From Bacteroidota bacterium (lineage in GTDB: Bacteria; Bacteroidota; Bacteroidia; Bacteroidales; GCA-2748055): a stretch of 28,645 bases of DNA. Below are positions 24,760-28,645 of the stretch, piece after piece. A program made the position numbers and the translations under genes. The stretch spans positions 1 to 28,645 of the forward strand of contig JAAEOI010000515.1 in NCBI GenBank assembly GCA_024244665.1, written 5' to 3'. The stretch's first letter is position 1. Each line of letters starts with the position of its first letter. Under the pieces are notes generated by a model, which had not been told where the DNA came from, searched no databases, and saw nothing but the letters and a program-made list of their open reading frames with translations.

Positions 24760-26209
24760 CATCACTGTTGATGATGTTTTTGTAGTGCTCATACCGTTCC
24801 AGCACCTCCCTTACATAGTTGAAGGTCTCTATACCCCTTGCATACCCGTATTTGACCACCTGGTCGGTATAGTAGTCAGGGTCCGATTTTTTTAATAACC
24901 ACTCCTCCACTCCACCAATCCAGATATTTGGATCGTCACCATTCTTAAGCGCCAGTCTCCGGGCGTCCTGGATATGGCCATAGCCAATGTTGTATGCTGC
25001 AAGAATGAACTTAATCCGTTCACTCTCTTCGGGAATTACCTTCCGAAACCGGTCGTCAAGCCATTGGAGAAACTGCACCCCGGCTTTTACATGCGCCCTG
25101 GGTGGGGACTCAAGGGTGACCTCGTAATTCTTTGCAGTCCCCGGCATCAGCTGCATCAGTCCAAATGCACCAGCCCAGGATACTGCCTCCGGATTGAAGC
25201 GGGACTCCTGGTAAACCATGGATGCAAGCAAGCGCCAGTCCCATTGGATCGTCTCGCTCTCTTCCTGAAGGATCTTGTCGAACCGGGAGATCTTTCCACT
25301 GCTCAGGGCATAGTGTTCGCTGTGAATACTCCTGTGTGTATGCCTGTTTTTGAAATACTTATTATGGAGAAGCGCATAAGAGCTGGTACCCCTGTATTCA
25401 TCGATCCATTTATCAATATCGGATTTCAGGCTATCAGATTTCAGATGCACTGCCCATGCCACATTCTGCGGAAACGATACAACTGTGCCCACATCCAGCC
25501 GGGGGAAATAGGTGGTATTCACCTTGCCCACGTTCTCATCACAGATTGTATAGTCAATCTCACCAAGGGCCACCCTTTGAATCAGTTGTTCCGAATCAAG
25601 CTGAACCTCACGGATCTGGATACCTCCCCCGATCTCATCGGAAAGCGTCATCAGCCGCCTGGCATAAACCGAACCTGTCTGCACGTACACTGTTTTGCCC
25701 GCCAGGTTGAGTTGATTGCGTATCACATTGTTCTCCAGCTGTTTGGCATTCATCTCTCTCCACTGCTCTGATTTCCTCTGAACCAGCACCTGCCTGGTCT
25801 GCAATAGCGGAGATGTGAAATTTACCCGCTGCTTCCGGTCGGCTGTCACCGTCAGGTTCATGGCAATCAGGTCGACCTCCCCCTCCTGCAGATCCCTGAA
25901 ATTCTTTTCCAGGTCATTACATACTGCAACCTCCAGTTCCAGTCCAAGATGGTTGGCCAGGGCATGCAGCATCTCAAACTGGAATCCAAGCGGTTGTCCG
26001 CGATAGATAAAATAACTAATGGAGTTATACTCGGTAACCACCTTCAGTACACCCTTCTCCCGGATCCGGTCCATGTTGGCAACCTTATCCGGTTTCAGGC
26101 TGTCAACATCCCTGAACCTGGATTCCTGATTACCCTTGCAGCCTCCGGCCAACAGGGTTGAAAGAACGATCAGGACTACAAAAATGTATCTAAGTCTATA
26201 GTGCATCAT
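24707..26209 (-). CDS. mltF: MltF-type membrane-bound lytic murein transglycosylase
   Basis: 500 residues from ATG 26209 (a second ATG follows at 26206; the frame is open from GTG 26227). The signal peptide ends in LLAGGC, so it is a predicted lipoprotein. First domain (about 45-285): a solute-binding-protein-like module with GVLKVVTEYNSISYFIYRG and LTVTADRKQRVNFTSPLL. Second domain (about 310-480): an SLT lytic-transglycosylase domain with the catalytic Glu335 in YQESRFNPEA, followed by GAFGLMQLMPGTA and LAAYNIGYGH. It cleaves peptidoglycan glycan strands to 1,6-anhydromuramyl products. The two-domain order is that of E. coli MltF. Its start shares one base with the stop of the upstream porin-like gene (TGATG), so the two are probably translated together. 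Confidence 0.95.
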   Translation of the reverse strand: MMHYRLRYIFVVLIVLSTLLAGGCKGNQESRFRDVDSLKPDKVANMDRIREKGVLKVVTEYNSISYFIYRGQPLGFQFEMLHALANHLGLELEVAVCNDLEKNFRDLQEGEVDLIAMNLTVTADRKQRVNFTSPLLQTRQVLVQRKSEQWREMNAKQLENNVIRNQLNLAGKTVYVQTGSVYARRLMTLSDEIGGGIQIREVQLDSEQLIQRVALGEIDYTICDENVGKVNTTYFPRLDVGTVVSFPQNVAWAVHLKSDSLKSDIDKWIDEYRGTSSYALLHNKYFKNRHTHRSIHSEHYALSSGKISRFDKILQEESETIQWDWRLLASMVYQESRFNPEAVSWAGAFGLMQLMPGTAKNYEVTLESPPRAHVKAGVQFLQWLDDRFRKVIPEESERIKFILAAYNIGYGHIQDARRLALKNGDDPNIWIGGVEEWLLKKSDPDYYTDQVVKYGYARGIETFNYVREVLERYEHYKNIINSDVIAEWRPIEEIHRASWQ

Positions 26210-28179
26210 CAATCGTAAAAAGTCCACTCCAATCCCAACCTCAGATTCCTTGGTTTCATCGGGTAGCGATAGGTGGTGAAATAGTTATTCCCAAGGAACT
26301 GACCGCCGCTCAGGAGGTTGTTCCAGGAAACAAATATCCGGGTGCGAGCAATTTTTATTGCTAAAAACACATCCAGAAACGGATAACCACCCACATCAGA
26401 CTCATCCTGCAGATGAAATACTCCGGTGGCGGGCATATACCCGCTGGCCAGATATTTGGTGGTGTATGAGAGATCAAATCCAATGGTTGTAATCAGTGCA
26501 CCTTTGAACAGGGACTGCCTCCAGTAGTTTGAGCTGTAGAGTGATACTGCCGGCAACCTGAGTACATCATCGGCCGTTGTATACTGCACCAGTATTTTGT
26601 CGTCGGAATTGAAGCCGGAAGCCACAAAATGTTTTGAAAAGTAGCCGGAAAAAATTAAAATGTCCTTGTTATAAATCCGGGGAAGGGCCTGCTGGTCCCA
26701 GTACTGGTAATTGGAAAGATATGCTACTCCCGCACGCAACTCCATCTCCATCTCATTACTTTGCACAAAGGCCTCGCCCTTCATCCTCAAAAGAGACGGG
26801 AAATCGTTCTCCCAGGTAAAAAATGAGGAGGAGTAGTGATTTACAAAATGGTGTGGGCGACGCAGCTCTAAACTTCCCCTCAATCCCAGGTCGGCCTTCT
26901 GAAGGAACTCCCTGGAGAAGGTGGCGTTGATCCTGAAATCATTCTGGTAATAACCTAATAAATAATACTTTCCGTCAATAACCCAGTCCCATGTACCCGT
27001 GGTTGGACCAGCCAGGTGAAAGCCCACATAGACATCGTTGAAATGTGTATCATTGAAACGGGCAACTACCGAATCCCTGTAGACTGAATCCACCTCAAGC
27101 GGAATCTGTGTGATGGTATCCAGACGGTCGAATACCGTCTGCGGTGCAGGGGAGAGCATGCCGAAACGCCGGAACTCATGCCCGGCATAGACCCTGGCAG
27201 AGATCTTGTCATAGTCAGGATCACCCAGGATGACCTGGAAAACATTTGTGACTTTATCCTCCGATACAGAATCGAAAGCACTCGCAACTTCGTAATAGTA
27301 GTTATCGTAAATTGACGAAACGCTATCAAGATTTACCTGATCCTCATAGGATTTAAAATGTCGATCGTACAGGACCTGGTGGGAGAGGGAGAGCGTTTTC
27401 CCCTTTGTAGTGGTAATCCCAAGAGAGTCAGTACTTGTAGTCCGCTCAAAAAGGTTGTACTTATGAGTGGCGAAAAAGGAGAGATTCCGGTACTGCGACT
27501 TGGCTTCGGTCAATCGCATGGAGTAGAGCCATGACTCATCCGCTTCATCAGCAATGAAGGCATCCATATCTATCAGCCCGGCATGATCCTCTGCCTTAAA
27601 ATCGTTGTAATAAAAGGTCCCGAAAATACTGTACCTGTCCTTTGCATGGCTCCCAAAAAGTCCGACACGGTTCACGCGTGTTGCCTCATTGGCATATAAC
27701 TCTTTGCCCGATAGGATATTAAATTCCAGTCCAAAATTAGAATAGGGTGAAAGGTTCTGGGTATGCAGCACATCAATATTCTCCTCTGGCGCCTGATTGA
27801 TAAACAGGTTTGTGGAATAGGCGAGGGTAGTAAACGGTGATCTGGTATTAAAAAAGAGAGTGCGGGCTGCTGTTTTCAAATAAGGATTCCATCCGGTTCC
27901 AAATACGAAGGCGTCGTTTTCGGGCCGAAGGAAAAAATCCACATGGTTCAGCCCGTGACCCAGGATCCCCAGGTTTTCATAACCGAATCCCTCCTGGTAA
28001 GCCGGATGATAATTACGATGCAGCTGGTGCATATTGGTATCAAGCGGCATCTCCTCGAAGCGGGTATAGTTATGCATCAGCTTCCAGGTATTAATACTCT
28101 TGGTGGTATCAATCACCTGCGCCTGCGTAGTCGCCAGAGAAACCGCAAATAAAAGAAATATGAATAGTCTGCTTTTCAC
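26209..28179 (-). CDS. Porin_10-like Bacteroidota outer-membrane protein
   Basis: A 656-residue protein starting at a GTG (28179) and carrying a clear signal peptide (MKSRLFIFLLFAVSLATTQAQ). The mature part resembles the 'putative porin' family of Bacteroidota: an N-terminal NTWKLMHNYTRFEEMPLDTN, then long alternating beta-strand stretches with aromatic girdles, ending in a strand FRNL-type C-terminus (RNLRLGLEWTFYD) whose final aromatic pattern fits a beta-barrel inserted by BAM. No ligand is indicated. It is the first gene of a two-gene unit, with mltF coupled behind it. The GTG start lies partly in a small hairpin (ACCTG-N5-CAGGT, 28178-28192). No clear TAnnTTTG box is seen upstream. Confidence 0.88.
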   Translation of the reverse strand: MKSRLFIFLLFAVSLATTQAQVIDTTKSINTWKLMHNYTRFEEMPLDTNMHQLHRNYHPAYQEGFGYENLGILGHGLNHVDFFLRPENDAFVFGTGWNPYLKTAARTLFFNTRSPFTTLAYSTNLFINQAPEENIDVLHTQNLSPYSNFGLEFNILSGKELYANEATRVNRVGLFGSHAKDRYSIFGTFYYNDFKAEDHAGLIDMDAFIADEADESWLYSMRLTEAKSQYRNLSFFATHKYNLFERTTSTDSLGITTTKGKTLSLSHQVLYDRHFKSYEDQVNLDSVSSIYDNYYYEVASAFDSVSEDKVTNVFQVILGDPDYDKISARVYAGHEFRRFGMLSPAPQTVFDRLDTITQIPLEVDSVYRDSVVARFNDTHFNDVYVGFHLAGPTTGTWDWVIDGKYYLLGYYQNDFRINATFSREFLQKADLGLRGSLELRRPHHFVNHYSSSFFTWENDFPSLLRMKGEAFVQSNEMEMELRAGVAYLSNYQYWDQQALPRIYNKDILIFSGYFSKHFVASGFNSDDKILVQYTTADDVLRLPAVSLYSSNYWRQSLFKGALITTIGFDLSYTTKYLASGYMPATGVFHLQDESDVGGYPFLDVFLAIKIARTRIFVSWNNLLSGGQFLGNNYFTTYRYPMKPRNLRLGLEWTFYD

Positions 28180-28257
28180 CTGTATTTCAGGTATGAATCA
28201 CTAAGTTAAGGTGCGGGAAGCGAACGGGGAAATTATACCCGGATAGTAATTAACAAA

Positions 28258-28370
28258 GTATTAAGAGTTAAGGGAAATTTATCTCCTTGCTGAACCGAGC
28301 CTGATAGCTCGACGAAGTCAACCTGCCTTCGGCAGCCAGGCTGCGTCGGCATATATCCCTTAACTTAATA
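28258..28370. repeat. Structured intergenic inverted-repeat element (unassigned)
   Basis: The 254 nt between the porin start and the rRNA end hold no gene. They contain a nested inverted repeat. The outer arms AGTTAAGGGA (28266-28275) and TCCCTTAACT (28356-28365) are perfect complements, extended by TATTA/TAATA with a 2-nt bulge. Inside are CGACG/CGTCG (28310-28314 / 28344-28348), CTGCC-TTC-GGCAG (28323-28335), a competing CGAGC/GCTCG hairpin (28296-28311) and an internal CAGCC/GGCTG pair (28333-28343). On either strand this would fold into a branched structure of about 110 nt. It could be a genomic repeat (MITE- or REP-like), a small RNA or a transcript boundary element. I cannot assign a family, and no tRNA fits. 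Confidence 0.4.
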
Positions 28371-28391
28371 TGCTTTTGAGAGCAAAGGAGT

Positions 28392-28424
28392 AAAAAAAAA
28401 TCCCATCCGGAAATCCGGATGGGA
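28392..28424 (-). terminator. Rho-independent terminator of the rRNA operon
   Basis: On the minus strand a perfect 11-bp stem, TCCCATCCGGA paired with TCCGGATGGGA (28401-28411 / 28414-28424; effectively 10 bp with a 4-nt loop), is followed by a run of nine U residues (28392-28400). It lies about 10 nt after the 5S rRNA and fits the end of the rrn transcript. Confidence 0.85.
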
Positions 28425-28433
28425 CTAAATAAG

Positions 28434-28543
28434 ATAGGCGACGACCTACTCTCCCACAATACGCAGTACCATCGGCGCAAATAGGCTTAACTTCTCTGTT
28501 CGGAATGGTAAGAGGTGGTTCCCCATTGCAATAGTCACCTAAA
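28434..28543 (-). rRNA. rrf: 5S ribosomal RNA
   Basis: About 110 nt on the minus strand. The 5S core is plain: CCATTCCGAACAGAGAAG and the segment AGCGCCGATGG-like ...TTTGCGCCGATGGTACTG..., followed by GGGAGAGTAGGTCG. The terminal helix pairs AGGUGAC (28534-28540) at the 5' side with GUCGCCU (28436-28442) at the 3' side. Exact ends are uncertain by 2-3 nt. It follows the 23S end by about 50 nt and is followed by the terminator at 28392-28424. Confidence 0.9.
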
Positions 28544-28594
28544 ATCTTCAATAAGATTGACATATCGGAAGAAGTATCTTTTAAATAGCCTTGA

Positions 28595-28645
28595 AAAAAG
28601 CTCACGGGCAATTAGTACTGCTCGGCTATGACATTACTGCCTTTA
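28595..28645 (-). rRNA. rrl: 23S ribosomal RNA, 3' end (partial)
   Basis: The last ~50 nt of 23S rRNA lie on the minus strand, cut off by the window end. The conserved terminal segment GTACTAATTGCCCGTGAGC is present, the Bacteroidota form of the 3' end that pairs with the 23S 5' end. The exact mature end (about 28595-28600) is uncertain. The roughly 50-nt spacer to 5S includes a small AATCTT/AAGATT hairpin (28543-28558) next to the 5S 5' end. Confidence 0.8.

Noticed and set aside
28266..28365. Possible tRNA or tmRNA fragment in the inverted-repeat element
   Set aside because: No cloverleaf with anticodon stem, T-loop and acceptor stem could be drawn on either strand; the arms are too far apart for a tRNA.
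1..28645. Phage, insertion sequence, CRISPR array, toxin-antitoxin or defence island
   Set aside because: I saw no transposase, integrase, phage structural gene, cas gene or repeat-spacer pattern; gene content is housekeeping and envelope-related throughout.

Overview
This window is typical chromosomal DNA of a member of the Bacteroidota, probably a Bacteroidales/Marinilabiliales-type lineage. The genus cannot be read from the sequence. Four things support this. Several intergenic spaces carry the phylum-specific -7 promoter box TAnnTTTG. Several products are families found mainly or only in Bacteroidota (a DUF4783 protein, a PG0541-type P-II-like protein behind an RND pump, a Porin_10-like outer-membrane protein). 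The ValS and 5S sequences are of Bacteroidota type. Start codons are often GTG or TTG without a clear Shine-Dalgarno sequence. I see no phage, insertion sequence, CRISPR array or obvious horizontally acquired island.

Layout. 35-4224 (minus): rlmH (23S rRNA methyltransferase) followed 8 nt later by a very large NtrY-like membrane histidine kinase with no response regulator beside it. 4353-6271 (plus): a secreted DUF4783 protein, nadC and pdxH, a small operon for NAD and PLP supply. 6298-8937 (minus): valS. 9114-15772 (plus): a five-gene efflux operon of TetR regulator, TolC-type channel, membrane-fusion lipoprotein, RND pump and P-II-like PG0541 protein, with ATGA overlaps at both ends. 15769-18425 (minus): a three-gene operon of a lipoprotein, a NimA-like flavin split-barrel protein and a short-chain dehydrogenase. 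18545-20157 (plus): a DUF1573 lipoprotein and a class I aminotransferase. 20239-21561 (plus): a DEAD-box RNA helicase with a Gly/Arg/Lys-rich tail. 21659-22843 (minus): a DUF1343/NamZ-type N-acetylmuramidase. 22898-24759 (plus): a LolC/E-like permease and a NUDIX CoA-pyrophosphatase-type hydrolase, with TGATG overlap. 24707-28179 (minus): a Porin_10-like outer-membrane protein followed by an MltF-type lytic transglycosylase. 28258-28645: a strongly folded intergenic repeat-like element, then (minus) the 3' end of an rRNA operon with terminator, 5S rRNA and the last bases of 23S rRNA.

How they fit together. Most genes are housekeeping: translation (valS, rlmH, rRNA), cofactors (nadC, pdxH) and cell-envelope maintenance (RND efflux, NamZ and MltF for peptidoglycan turnover, LolC/E-like permease, porin). 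The gene order is compact, with many 1-4 nt overlaps that suggest translational coupling, and two tail-to-tail overlaps (a shared CTAG stop at 15769-15772 and a 53-nt overlap at 24707-24759).

I did not find a clearly new multi-gene system. The items most worth a second look are the folded element at 28258-28370, the back-to-back promoters at 22833-22865 with a probably leaderless namZ, the candidate TetR operator at 9069-9085, the orphan kinase tied to rlmH, and the uncharacterised lipoprotein/NimA-like/SDR operon.
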